7,021 bases of DNA from Dehalococcoidales bacterium (GTDB taxonomy: Bacteria > Chloroflexota > Dehalococcoidia > Dehalococcoidales > UBA5760). Positions 1-5,832 of the stretch are shown here, piece by piece. The DNA is taken from positions 1 to 7,021 of the forward strand of contig JAFGFP010000079.1 of NCBI GenBank assembly GCA_016931015.1, written 5' to 3'. Positions within the stretch are counted from its first letter, which is position 1; every line of letters starts with the position of its first letter. The translations under genes were made by a program, and so were the position numbers. The notes beneath the pieces are model-generated. The model was not told the origin of the DNA, did no database searches, and worked only from the letters and a program-made list of their open reading frames with translations.

Positions 1-920
1 ACCGGGGCTTCGTAGCCGGGCACGAGCCGCTTGTAGGAGTTGATCCACTGGTTGGTGATGGCGGTAAGCGCCGGGGCGTGCTTCAGCAGGCCGGCGATGT
101 AGCTCTTGGCCGTCTGCGAAAGGTGATAGCCGTCCTTGGCGTCGAAGAAGGCGTTCTTACTGCCTTTGAAGAGAGACTGGTGGACGTGCATCCCGCTGCC
201 GTTGATACCGAAGACCGGTTTGGGCATGAAGGTGGCGTAGACCCCCTGCTTCAGGGCGATTTGCTTGACCGTCAGGCGGTAGGTCATCACGTTATCGGCC
301 ATGGTCATGGCGTCGGTATAGCGCATGTCTATTTCGTGCTGGCTCGGGGCGACCTCATGGTGGGAATACTCGATACCGATACCCAGCTCCTCCAGGTTGA
401 GCACGGTCTCCCGTCTCAGGTCGGTAGCCACGTCCAGCGGGGTCATGTCGAAGTAGCCGCCGGCGTCCAGCGGTTCCGTACCCTTCGAATCTCTAAAGTA
501 GAAGTACTCCAGCTCGGGGCCCACGTAGAAGGTATAGCCCATGTCCGCGGCCCGTTTCAGGTTCTTCTTCAGGACGTATCTCGGGTCGCCTTCAAAGGGC
601 TCTCCGCCGGGCTTTAATACGTCGCAGAACATGCGCGCTACGGCGTTGTGTTCCGTCGGTCTCCAGGGAAGCAGCTGGAAGGTATCCGGGTCGGGCAGAG
701 CCACCATGTCGCTCTCATCGATGCGGGCGAAGCCCTCGATTGAAGAGCCGTCGAAGCCCATGCCGTCCTCGAGGGCGCCTTCCAGTTCCTCCACGGTTAT
801 GGCGAAGCTCTTGAGCATACCCAAGATGTCGGTGAACCACAACCTGATGAATTTTACATCGTGCTCCTTTGCTGTCTTCAGAACGTATTCCTTGCTTTCC
901 TCTCTGGACTTGTCAGCCAT
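1..920 (-). CDS. glnA: Glutamine synthetase type I (3' end cut by window edge)
   Basis: Makes glutamine from glutamate, ammonia and ATP in the cytoplasm; first step of the GS/GOGAT route. The visible 306 residues cover the N-terminal beta-grasp domain and most of the catalytic domain; about 135 C-terminal residues should lie beyond the left edge, since the family is about 440-470 aa. Seen motifs: FDGSSIEGFARIDESDM (residues 56-72), the metal-binding GPELEYF (E136, E138), HHEVAPSQHEID (187-198), NGSGMHVHQSL (240-250) and KRLVPGYEAP at the edge. The roughly 25-residue insertion of adenylylated GSI-beta enzymes, as in E. coli, is absent between GPELEYF and GGYF. R66 matches the Arg of the Bacillus feedback-inhibition motif. 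Both suggest the GSI-alpha class; the adenylylation region itself is outside the window. The ATG at 918-920 follows a strong AGGAGG. Last gene of the unit, 26 bp after glnK. Confidence 0.97.
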   Translation of the reverse strand, partial: MADKSREESKEYVLKTAKEHDVKFIRLWFTDILGMLKSFAITVEELEGALEDGMGFDGSSIEGFARIDESDMVALPDPDTFQLLPWRPTEHNAVARMFCDVLKPGGEPFEGDPRYVLKKNLKRAADMGYTFYVGPELEYFYFRDSKGTEPLDAGGYFDMTPLDVATDLRRETVLNLEELGIGIEYSHHEVAPSQHEIDMRYTDAMTMADNVMTYRLTVKQIALKQGVYATFMPKPVFGINGSGMHVHQSLFKGSKNAFFDAKDGYHLSQTAKSYIAGLLKHAPALTAITNQWINSYKRLVPGYEAP

Positions 921-927
921 TTTGAAC

Positions 928-933
928 CCTCCT
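928..933 (-). promoter_or_regulatory. Ribosome binding site of glnA
   Basis: AGGAGG, flanked as AAAAGGAGGG, with a 7-nt spacer to the ATG at 920. It is a near-perfect Shine-Dalgarno site and fixes the glnA start. The 26-bp gap to glnK shows no promoter or terminator, so glnA appears to be read with glnK and amt. Confidence 0.85.
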
Positions 934-946
934 TTTAATCTTTGTT

Positions 947-1285
947 TCAGATAGCTTTATCGCCGTCGTCGCCGGTTCTGACTCGTAAGGCGTCTTCAAC
1001 CGGCAGCACGAATATCTTACCGTCGCCCAGTTCCCCGGTGCGGGCGCTTCTCATGATGGCGCCCATTATCTTGCCGACGTCCTGGTCGAGCACCACGATT
1101 TCCAGCTTCAGTTTGGGCGGGAACTCGACCCGGTACTCCTGGCCGCGCCACCTCTGGCTCAGGCCCTTCTGTCTCCCGTGTCCCCGGACATCGAAGACGG
1201 TCATCCCGGGGTAGCCGATGTCTTTAAGAGCATTTGTCACTTCGTCCAGTTTTTCCGGTCTGATAATAGCTTCAATCTTCTTCAT
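947..1285 (-). CDS. glnK: P-II nitrogen regulatory protein (GlnK/GlnB type)
   Basis: A small trimeric signal protein of the cytoplasm that binds ATP/ADP and 2-oxoglutarate and controls partners through its T-loop. At 112 aa it has the full usual length. Visible parts: start MKKIEAIIRP; GRQKG before the T-loop (residues 37-41); T-loop with RGQEY placing Tyr51, the residue uridylylated in enteric P-II proteins; B-loop TGELGDGKIFV; C-terminal nucleotide-binding segment ALRVRTG. The position between amt and glnA makes the Amt-partner subtype (GlnK) more likely than GlnB, although sequence alone does not separate them. The T-loop is unusual in having LSQRW where enteric proteins have HTELY. The ATG lies 1 nt after the amt stop codon, and its ribosome site is inside the last amt codons, so translation is probably coupled. 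No uridylyltransferase gene is visible here, so modification of Tyr51 is not shown. Confidence 0.96.
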   Translation of the reverse strand: MKKIEAIIRPEKLDEVTNALKDIGYPGMTVFDVRGHGRQKGLSQRWRGQEYRVEFPPKLKLEIVVLDQDVGKIMGAIMRSARTGELGDGKIFVLPVEDALRVRTGDDGDKAI

Positions 1286-1286
1286 C

Positions 1287-2717
1287 CTAAACCTCCGTAT
1301 AGGGCAGGCCGGGGTAGGCGTTGGTGCCGTGCTCGGAAATATCCAGGCCCTTCAGCTCGTCCTCGGGTGACACCCTTATCCCCATGACCTTGTCCATTAT
1401 TTTGAAGGTAAGCAGTCCCAGCCCCAGCGCCCAGCCGAAGCAGACGGCGGCCCCGATGCCCTGGGCGGCCAGCTGTCCCCAGCCGCCACCGTGAAGTAAT
1501 CCGGTGACCAGGGGGCCTTCGGTGGTGTAGACCCCGTAGGTGCCGTCAGCGAAGATACCCACCGCCAGCAGTCCCCAGATACCGTTCAGGCCGTGAACGC
1601 TTACCGCTCCCACCGGGTCGTCGATTCCAATCTTATCAAAGAAGTATACACCTAACACCACGATGACACCAGCTATGGCTCCGATAGCCACGGACGACAG
1701 GGCCGATACCCAGGCACAACCGGCGGTTATGGCGACCAGCCCGGCCAGCGACCCGTTGAGAGCCATGCCCACATCTGGCTTCTTATTCTTTATCCAGGTA
1801 AAGAGCATGGCGCTAAAGGCACCGGCGGCGGCGGACATGGTGGTCGTGGTGGCGATTACCGAGATTCTCAGCTCGGTAGCGGCTAAGGTGCTTCCGGCGT
1901 TAAACCCGAACCAGCCGAACCAGAGTAAGAAGGTGCCCAGTGTCGCCAGCGAGATGCTGTGCCCCGGAATAGCCCTCGGTTTGCCGTTAATGTACTTCCC
2001 GAATCTCGGTCCCAGCACCATGGCTCCGGCCAGTCCCACGAAGCCGCCGAGCATGTGTACCGCGCCCGAGCCGGCGAAATCAACATGGCCCACGCCGAAG
2101 GGTAGGGTGGAGAGCCAGCCGCCACCCCATACCCAGTGTCCGTAGATAGGGTAGATGACCGCCCCGACCACGATGCTGTAGATGAAGTAGGCCTTCCACT
2201 TTATCCTCTCGGCGACCGCCCCGGCGACGATGGTGGCGGCGGTGGCGGCGAACATTACCTGAAAAACGAAGAGGAGATAGGTGTTAACGTCGTAGCCCTC
2301 GCCGAGGAGAAACCAGCCGGTGGTACCGATGAAGCCGCCCTTGCTGGCGCCGAACATGAAGGCGAAGCCCACCGCCAGGTAGGAGAGGGAGGTCATGCAG
2401 AAGTCCATCAGGTTTTTCATCATCAGGTTGGCGGTGTTCTTGCGCCGGCAGAAACCGCCCTCCACCATGGCAAAACCGGCCTGCATGATGAAGACCAGGG
2501 CGGCGCAGATTATGACCCAGACGTAATCTACCGAAGCCGCCGGATTCTCGACCAGCGTCTCGGCGCCGGATGGGTCGCCGGCCAGGGCGAAGTCGCCGGT
2601 TACCAGGCGCGCAAACCAGGTAAGCATGAAAATCAGGCTGCCCTTACCCAACCAGTTAAGAGCCCGGTTCTTGGTGATGTTTTCCGGTAGCTTGAGTTTC
2701 CATAGTTTTTTCATCAT
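1287..2717 (-). CDS. amt: Amt-family ammonium channel
   Basis: Trimeric inner-membrane protein that takes up ammonium. From the chosen start it is 476 aa, long for the usual 400-450. Residues 1-46 look like a basic leader plus hydrophobic stretch ending ALA (44-46), a possible signal peptide as in E. coli AmtB, although Arg37 interrupts the hydrophobic part. Eleven core membrane segments follow, starting near VDYVWVIICAAL (63-74). Family marks are EGGFCRRKN (86-94), HVDFAGSGAVH (211-221) and VSVHGLNGIWG (372-382). H221 and H375 are the twin pore histidines, and D213 corresponds to the essential Asp160 of E. coli. The C-terminal tail EDELKGLD..EHG is the region P-II proteins contact in this family. 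Start: the ATG at 2715-2717 has AGGAGG 9 nt upstream; an in-frame ATG at 2756 would add 13 residues but lacks a ribosome site and lies next to the proposed operator. First gene after a 100-bp gap, so probably the head of the amt-glnK-glnA unit. Confidence 0.96.
   Translation of the reverse strand: MMKKLWKLKLPENITKNRALNWLGKGSLIFMLTWFARLVTGDFALAGDPSGAETLVENPAASVDYVWVIICAALVFIMQAGFAMVEGGFCRRKNTANLMMKNLMDFCMTSLSYLAVGFAFMFGASKGGFIGTTGWFLLGEGYDVNTYLLFVFQVMFAATAATIVAGAVAERIKWKAYFIYSIVVGAVIYPIYGHWVWGGGWLSTLPFGVGHVDFAGSGAVHMLGGFVGLAGAMVLGPRFGKYINGKPRAIPGHSISLATLGTFLLWFGWFGFNAGSTLAATELRISVIATTTTMSAAAGAFSAMLFTWIKNKKPDVGMALNGSLAGLVAITAGCAWVSALSSVAIGAIAGVIVVLGVYFFDKIGIDDPVGAVSVHGLNGIWGLLAVGIFADGTYGVYTTEGPLVTGLLHGGGWGQLAAQGIGAAVCFGWALGLGLLTFKIMDKVMGIRVSPEDELKGLDISEHGTNAYPGLPYTEV
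1292..1296 (-). promoter_or_regulatory. Ribosome binding site of glnK inside the end of amt
   Basis: GGAGG with a 6-nt spacer to the glnK ATG at 1285. The bases are also the codons for the final Thr-Glu-Val of Amt. A ribosome finishing amt therefore clears and passes directly over the glnK start, as expected for coupled synthesis of the channel and its P-II partner. Confidence 0.8.
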
Positions 2718-2726
2718 GGCAATTTT

Positions 2727-2732
2727 CCTCCT
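2727..2732 (-). promoter_or_regulatory. Ribosome binding site deciding the amt start
   Basis: AGGAGG, 9 nt before the ATG at 2717 and 12 nt before the adjacent ATG at 2714. No comparable site precedes the longer start at 2756, so amt is annotated from 2717. A start at 2714 would remove only one Met. Confidence 0.8.
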
Positions 2733-2740
2733 GCAACTTA

Positions 2741-2749
2741 AGGATAACA
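2741..2749 (-). promoter_or_regulatory. Candidate extended -10 promoter of amt-glnK-glnA
   Basis: TGTTATCCT has the TG-n extension and 4 of 6 bases of the TATAAT hexamer (2746-2741). A sequence 17 bp upstream (ATCTGT) is a poor -35 box. Transcription would begin near 2734, leaving a leader of about 17 nt that carries the amt ribosome site. A weak -35 with an adjacent operator is the arrangement expected of an activator-dependent promoter. This is an inference from sequence only. Confidence 0.4.
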
Positions 2750-2756
2750 ACGGCAT

Positions 2757-2794
2757 GTTTCCAACAGATTACAGAGAGGTTAAATTTAGGTTAC
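2757..2794 (-). promoter_or_regulatory. Candidate GlnR-type operator: four half-sites at 11-bp spacing
   Basis: Read on the minus strand, this stretch is GTAAC-n6-TTAAC-n6-GTAAT-n6-GAAAC. Half-sites begin at 2794, 2783, 2772 and 2761, exactly 11 bp apart, so all face one side of the helix. The known actinobacterial GlnR box is GTnAC-n6-GAAAC in tandem. Half-sites 1 and 4 match fully, half-site 3 has one mismatch and half-site 2 has two, giving 15 of 18 defined bases. The site lies in the only sizeable intergenic gap, just upstream of amt, glnK and glnA, which are typical GlnR targets. It would span about -60 to -23 from the start point inferred here. The regulator encoded at 4341-5015 is the obvious candidate to bind it. 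Binding is not shown. Confidence 0.6.
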
Positions 2795-2817
2795 GGATTT
2801 TAGTCATTTTAGAAAGT

Positions 2818-4335
2818 CTATGCCCTAGAATCGTCTTTGAGGTGGCTGCCGCGCCAGCGGCCGATGGCCTGGTGGAGTCCCGGGGTGCGGAAGAAGCTCT
2901 GGAATATTCTGAAGTAGTAGAGTTCCTCTTTAGAGGCGAGCTGGATATGCTCGGCGGGCTGTCTCTCGGCCTGGAACTCGGCGTCCGAGATTGCCTCCTC
3001 GACGTACCTCGTGATGAGCTGCGACGAGCCGCAGCCGTCGGCGAATTCCATCTTGGTTCTTGAGAGCACCTCGTCGGGAAGGTAGCCGCTGAAGGCCTTT
3101 CTCAGCAGCCACTTCTCCATGGTGTCTTCGTCGCTCAGCTTGAGCCGTGGGTCGATGGCCAGAACGTAGGCCACGAAGTCGAGGTCGAGGAAGGGCACCC
3201 GGCCTTCCAGCGAGTGCGCCATGGTTATCCGGTCGACTCGTTGCAGATTGAGGTTGTGCAGGCCAGAGACAATCCTCACCGACTCGTCGTGAAGGGTCTT
3301 TTCTTCGTCAATATCTTCGAAGTATCGGTATCCGGCGAAGAGCTCGTCGGAGCCCTCTCCGGTGAGGATTACCTTGACGTACTTACTGGCCAGGCGGGAA
3401 ACGAAGAAGGTGGGGATGGCGCTTCTTACCAGGGGCGGGTCGTAGGATTCCAGGTGGTAGATTACCTCGGGGAGTATCTCCAGCACCTCGTCCTGAGTGT
3501 AAACATACTCGTGGTGGTCGGTGCCCAGAAATTCGGCGACCCGGCGGGCATAGCCCAGGTCGGGCGAGCCGGCCATGCCTACGGAGAAGGAGCTGAGCGG
3601 GTCCAGGTAACGCCGGGCTACCGAGGCGATGATGCTGCTGTCGATGCCGCCGCTTAAGAAAACCCCCAGCGGGACGTCGGACATGAGGCGTTTTTCCACC
3701 GCCCGGGTCAGCTTCTTCCGTATCGTGGCGGTTATGGTGTCGATGTCCTGTTCCTCCCGGGTGTGCCGGGGAATCTGGTAGTAGCGGGTGTAGTCCCCGG
3801 TTTTCGAGGAGTAATAGTGTCCGGCGGGAAACTCCCGGATGCTGTCCACGACCCCCTCCAGGGCCTTAATCTCGGAGGCAAAGAAAAGCAGGTTATCCTT
3901 ACTGCCCTGGTAGAGTGGTTTTATCCCCAGAGGGTCTCTGGCCACCAGAATGTCCCGGCCGTCGTAGAGGACAAAGGCGAACATCCCGTCCAGCCGGGGT
4001 AGGGAAGCCTTGCCCTCCTCCTCGAAGAGGTGCAGGATTGACTCCGTATCGGAGTTAGTGCGGAATTTATGCCCGGAGAGCTGCTTTTTCAGGGCCGGGT
4101 GGTTATAGATTTCCCCGTTACAGACGATGCACTTACGCCGGTCTCCGGTGAAAATCGGCTGGTGCCCTCCGGCCACGTCCATGATGGAGAGCCGCTTCTG
4201 TCCCAGGGCCACGTCCTCTTTAAGGAGGACACCCTGGTCGTCGGGCCCCCGGTGGGCGAGGCAGGCCAGCATGTCATCTACCGTGGCTGCGTAGCGGCCA
4301 GCGCCGTGGCCGCAAATGGCGACAATTCCACACAT
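2818..4335 (-). CDS. asnB: Asparagine synthetase (glutamine-hydrolysing)
   Basis: Transfers the amide nitrogen of glutamine to aspartate with ATP cleavage to AMP, in the cytoplasm. It is 505 aa, slightly shorter than E. coli AsnB at 554. The N-terminal class II amidotransferase domain begins MCGIVAICG, with Cys2 as nucleophile after Met removal, so the start is fixed. Further glutamine-site marks are KRLSIMD (R48), CNGEIYNH (N73) and TNSDTES (D96). The synthetase domain has the PP-loop SGGIDSS (228-234), GEGSDELFAGY (from 326) and the later RVPFLD. The C-terminal R-T-K-M-E-F-A-D-G-C-G stretch corresponds to the RxKxxFxDGxG segment of true AsnB enzymes, which argues against an AsnB-like peptide-modifying amidotransferase. 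All expected catalytic residues are present. The start codon is 5 bp after the regulator stop codon and AAGGA lies inside that gene, so the two are almost certainly co-transcribed. Confidence 0.95.
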   Translation of the reverse strand: MCGIVAICGHGAGRYAATVDDMLACLAHRGPDDQGVLLKEDVALGQKRLSIMDVAGGHQPIFTGDRRKCIVCNGEIYNHPALKKQLSGHKFRTNSDTESILHLFEEEGKASLPRLDGMFAFVLYDGRDILVARDPLGIKPLYQGSKDNLLFFASEIKALEGVVDSIREFPAGHYYSSKTGDYTRYYQIPRHTREEQDIDTITATIRKKLTRAVEKRLMSDVPLGVFLSGGIDSSIIASVARRYLDPLSSFSVGMAGSPDLGYARRVAEFLGTDHHEYVYTQDEVLEILPEVIYHLESYDPPLVRSAIPTFFVSRLASKYVKVILTGEGSDELFAGYRYFEDIDEEKTLHDESVRIVSGLHNLNLQRVDRITMAHSLEGRVPFLDLDFVAYVLAIDPRLKLSDEDTMEKWLLRKAFSGYLPDEVLSRTKMEFADGCGSSQLITRYVEEAISDAEFQAERQPAEHIQLASKEELYYFRIFQSFFRTPGLHQAIGRWRGSHLKDDSRA

Positions 4336-4340
4336 GACGG

Positions 4341-5015
4341 CTATGATTCCTTTCTAAAACGGTAGCCGATGTTACGCACCGTTTCGATAAAGATATGATT
4401 TGAATCCTCGATTTTGCTTCTCAATCTTCTGATATGCACGTCCACCGTCCGGTCACCACCGTAATAATCGTAACCCCAGACCCGGTCGAGCAGAGCGTCG
4501 CGGGTGAATACCTTGCCGCGGTTACCGGCCAGAAAGCGGAGCAGCTCGTACTCTCTAAAGGTGAGGGAGACTATCCGGTTGTCGAGGCGTACCTCACAGC
4601 GGGTCAGGTCGATTACTAAGTTGTCGCACTTAATCAGGTCGCTATCGGGGGTGAGGCTGGTGAGGTGCATGGTGCGCTTTACGCGGGCGATTACCTCGTC
4701 GGTTTCCCAGGGCTCGATAACGAAGTCGTCCGGGCTGAAGTCAGCCTCGAAACTACCTAAGGCCTTTCGGGAGATAAGGGCGATAATCGGCAGCCTTCTT
4801 TCCTGCTTGATTTCCCGCGCCAGCCCCTTCATCTCAGGGCTGGCGGGCCGTCCGTCGGTTGCCAGGAGCACCAGGTCCGGGGTGTGTCTGCCCTTGGCGG
4901 CAGACGGCCTCTCCCCGGCATCAATGACCGAGCAACTAAAGCCCCGCTTCAGAAGCTCGGAGTGGAGTTTCTTAACCCCTCCCCTGTCCTCGGTAACTAT
5001 GGTCAGGCGGAACAT
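4341..5015 (-). CDS. OmpR/PhoB-type regulator with degenerate receiver, GlnR-like
   Basis: A DNA-binding transcription factor of 224 aa from the chosen start. Residues 1 to about 115 form a receiver-like domain; about 128-223 form a winged helix with LTFREYELLRFLAGNRGKVF, VWGYDYYGGDRTVDVHIRRL and a final ETVRNIGYRF. The DNA-binding part closely resembles actinobacterial GlnR as I remember it, especially the VWGYD(Y/F)(Y/F)GG-RTVDVH run. The receiver has lost normal phosphorylation chemistry: after PDLVLL comes Ala52, not Asp; the lysine of the usual K-P pair is Glu101; and the acidic pair near the N-terminus reads T-E-D. No histidine kinase gene is adjacent. It probably works without phosphorylation and, from its surroundings, regulates nitrogen genes. 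Start: the ATG at 5015 has AGGGGG 5 nt upstream and begins at the first beta strand; the longer ATG at 5036 adds MNTKGDE. An ordinary PhoB-like orphan remains possible. Confidence 0.93.
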   Translation of the reverse strand: MFRLTIVTEDRGGVKKLHSELLKRGFSCSVIDAGERPSAAKGRHTPDLVLLATDGRPASPEMKGLAREIKQERRLPIIALISRKALGSFEADFSPDDFVIEPWETDEVIARVKRTMHLTSLTPDSDLIKCDNLVIDLTRCEVRLDNRIVSLTFREYELLRFLAGNRGKVFTRDALLDRVWGYDYYGGDRTVDVHIRRLRSKIEDSNHIFIETVRNIGYRFRKES

Positions 5016-5020
5016 TTCGT

Positions 5021-5026
5021 CCCCCT
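5021..5026 (-). promoter_or_regulatory. Ribosome binding site favouring the shorter regulator start
   Basis: AGGGGG, 5 nt before the ATG at 5015. The alternative ATG at 5036 has GAGGG about 11 nt upstream, which is usable but less well spaced. The shorter start also fits the few residues normally found before the first receiver strand. Confidence 0.6.
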
Positions 5027-5034
5027 TAGTGTTC

Positions 5035-5043
5035 ATTATAGCA
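5035..5043 (-). promoter_or_regulatory. Candidate extended -10 promoter of the regulator-asnB pair
   Basis: TGCTATAAT is a perfect match to the extended -10 consensus TG-n-TATAAT. The last AT of the hexamer is part of the longer ATG (5036-5034). The region 17 bp upstream (CTACTA) is not a recognisable -35, which extended -10 promoters can tolerate. RNA would start near 5028, giving a leader of about 13 nt that keeps the AGGGGG site and the ATG at 5015 but excludes the ATG at 5036. A chance match next to a start codon is possible. Confidence 0.4.
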
Positions 5044-5056
5044 GATTCCCTCGGCG

Positions 5057-5830
5057 TTAGTAGGCGTAGAGCCGGCCGTAGGGTCTCAGCCAGCGCGGGA
5101 AGAGCTTGGTAAAGCGGTGCTTCAGTATCTCCTCGGCGTCGTAGCCGAAGAGGGCGGCAAACTCACCGATGAGACGGCGCAAAACCTGAAAGTCCGCTTC
5201 CTCCGGCTCGGCGACCCCCACCTCTCTCCCCAGTTGGAAATCGTGAACCTCGCCCCTTAGGTAAATAACGCCGCCGTGCATCCCGGTGCCGATGAAGTTG
5301 GCCTGGTGCGTCTCCCCCTTCTTCAGGTTGAGACCGAGCAGCACCAGGGTGCCCCCGGCCATGTATTCCCCCAGGAAGTCCTGGGCGGTGCCCCCGATGA
5401 CCAGCGAAGGTTTCTTGTCCTCGTACTCCTTCATGTGAATCCCGGCCCGGTAGCCGACGTCCTCGCGGACGAATATCTTACCGCCCCGGGCGGAGAGACC
5501 GATAATATCCCCGGCGTGGCCGTGGACGATTATCTCGCCGCCGTTCATGGTGTTGCCGCAGCCGTCCTGGGCGTTACCGCGCACCGTAATCCGGGGCCCG
5601 TCCATGAAGGCGCCCAGGTCGTTACCCGGCGTGCCCAGGATTTCGATATTAACCGGCTTTTTAAGGTCGGTACCGATATAGCGCTGCCCGCAGACGTTAT
5701 GGAGCTTAATCTCGCTTGCGCCCTGAGCCACGGCCTCTCTCAGCCGGTCGTTAAGGTCGCGGTAGTAGACCCCGCTAGCGTCGATAGTAACTGTCTGGTT
5801 GTTTTTAGCGGTCACTGTGCTCTCACTCAT
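5057..5830 (-). CDS. Glutamate synthase GXGXG beta-helix module, stand-alone
   Basis: A 257-aa protein equivalent to the C-terminal GXGXG domain of large bacterial glutamate synthase, here a separate gene as in archaeal-type enzymes. In the family this right-handed beta-helix is a structural scaffold that packs against the synthase module and helps position the other domains. Turn-rich glycine repeats are visible: GTPGNDLGAFMDG (66-78), GNAQDGCGNTMNGGEIIVHG (85-104), GHAGDIIGLSARGGKIFV (104-121), IGGTAQDFLGEYMAGGTLVLLG (positions 145-166) and GTGMHGGVIYLRG (181-193). A charged C-terminal tail (about 210-257) follows the helix. The related formylmethanofuran dehydrogenase subunit C fold is a less likely identity, because the preceding gene is the synthase module. 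The ATG at 5830 lies 2 bp after that gene's stop, so the two form one unit. Its ribosome site is weak, which suggests coupled translation. Confidence 0.92.
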   Translation of the reverse strand: MSESTVTAKNNQTVTIDASGVYYRDLNDRLREAVAQGASEIKLHNVCGQRYIGTDLKKPVNIEILGTPGNDLGAFMDGPRITVRGNAQDGCGNTMNGGEIIVHGHAGDIIGLSARGGKIFVREDVGYRAGIHMKEYEDKKPSLVIGGTAQDFLGEYMAGGTLVLLGLNLKKGETHQANFIGTGMHGGVIYLRGEVHDFQLGREVGVAEPEEADFQVLRRLIGEFAALFGYDAEEILKHRFTKLFPRWLRPYGRLYAY

Positions 5831-5832
5831 CT

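Noticed and set aside
921..950. A second GlnR-type site before glnA
   Set aside because: One GAAAC is present, but the position 11 bp upstream reads TAAAG, not GTnAC, and the gap is only 26 bp, so a single half-site is likely chance.
78..954. Plus-strand open frames of 179 and 137 codons opposite glnA
   Set aside because: They lie wholly or mainly antisense to a clear glutamine synthetase, show no family motif, and are low-complexity translations of GC-rich third positions.
2718..2756. Longer amt start at 2756 adding 13 residues
   Set aside because: There is no Shine-Dalgarno sequence before it, while AGGAGG sits at the right distance from 2717; the longer leader would also start beside the last operator half-site.
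2743..2766. Sigma-54-type -24/-12 promoter ahead of amt
   Set aside because: TTGG is present, but the required GC at the correct 10-bp distance is not; the bases at that position read TTG.
2795..2817. Rho-independent terminator after asnB
   Set aside because: The stretch is AT-rich, with no GC-rich inverted repeat followed by a T run, so read-through from asnB into amt cannot be excluded.
2136..3657. Plus-strand open frames at 2136-2690, 2626-3063 and 3214-3657
   Set aside because: They are antisense shadows of amt and asnB with no recognisable domain; the asnB and Amt motifs on the other strand are continuous across the same bases.
5790..5830. GlnR-like GTGAC and GTTAC pentamers at the start of the GXGXG gene
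   Set aside because: They are not followed by GAAAC-like half-sites at 6-bp spacing and lie inside coding sequence.
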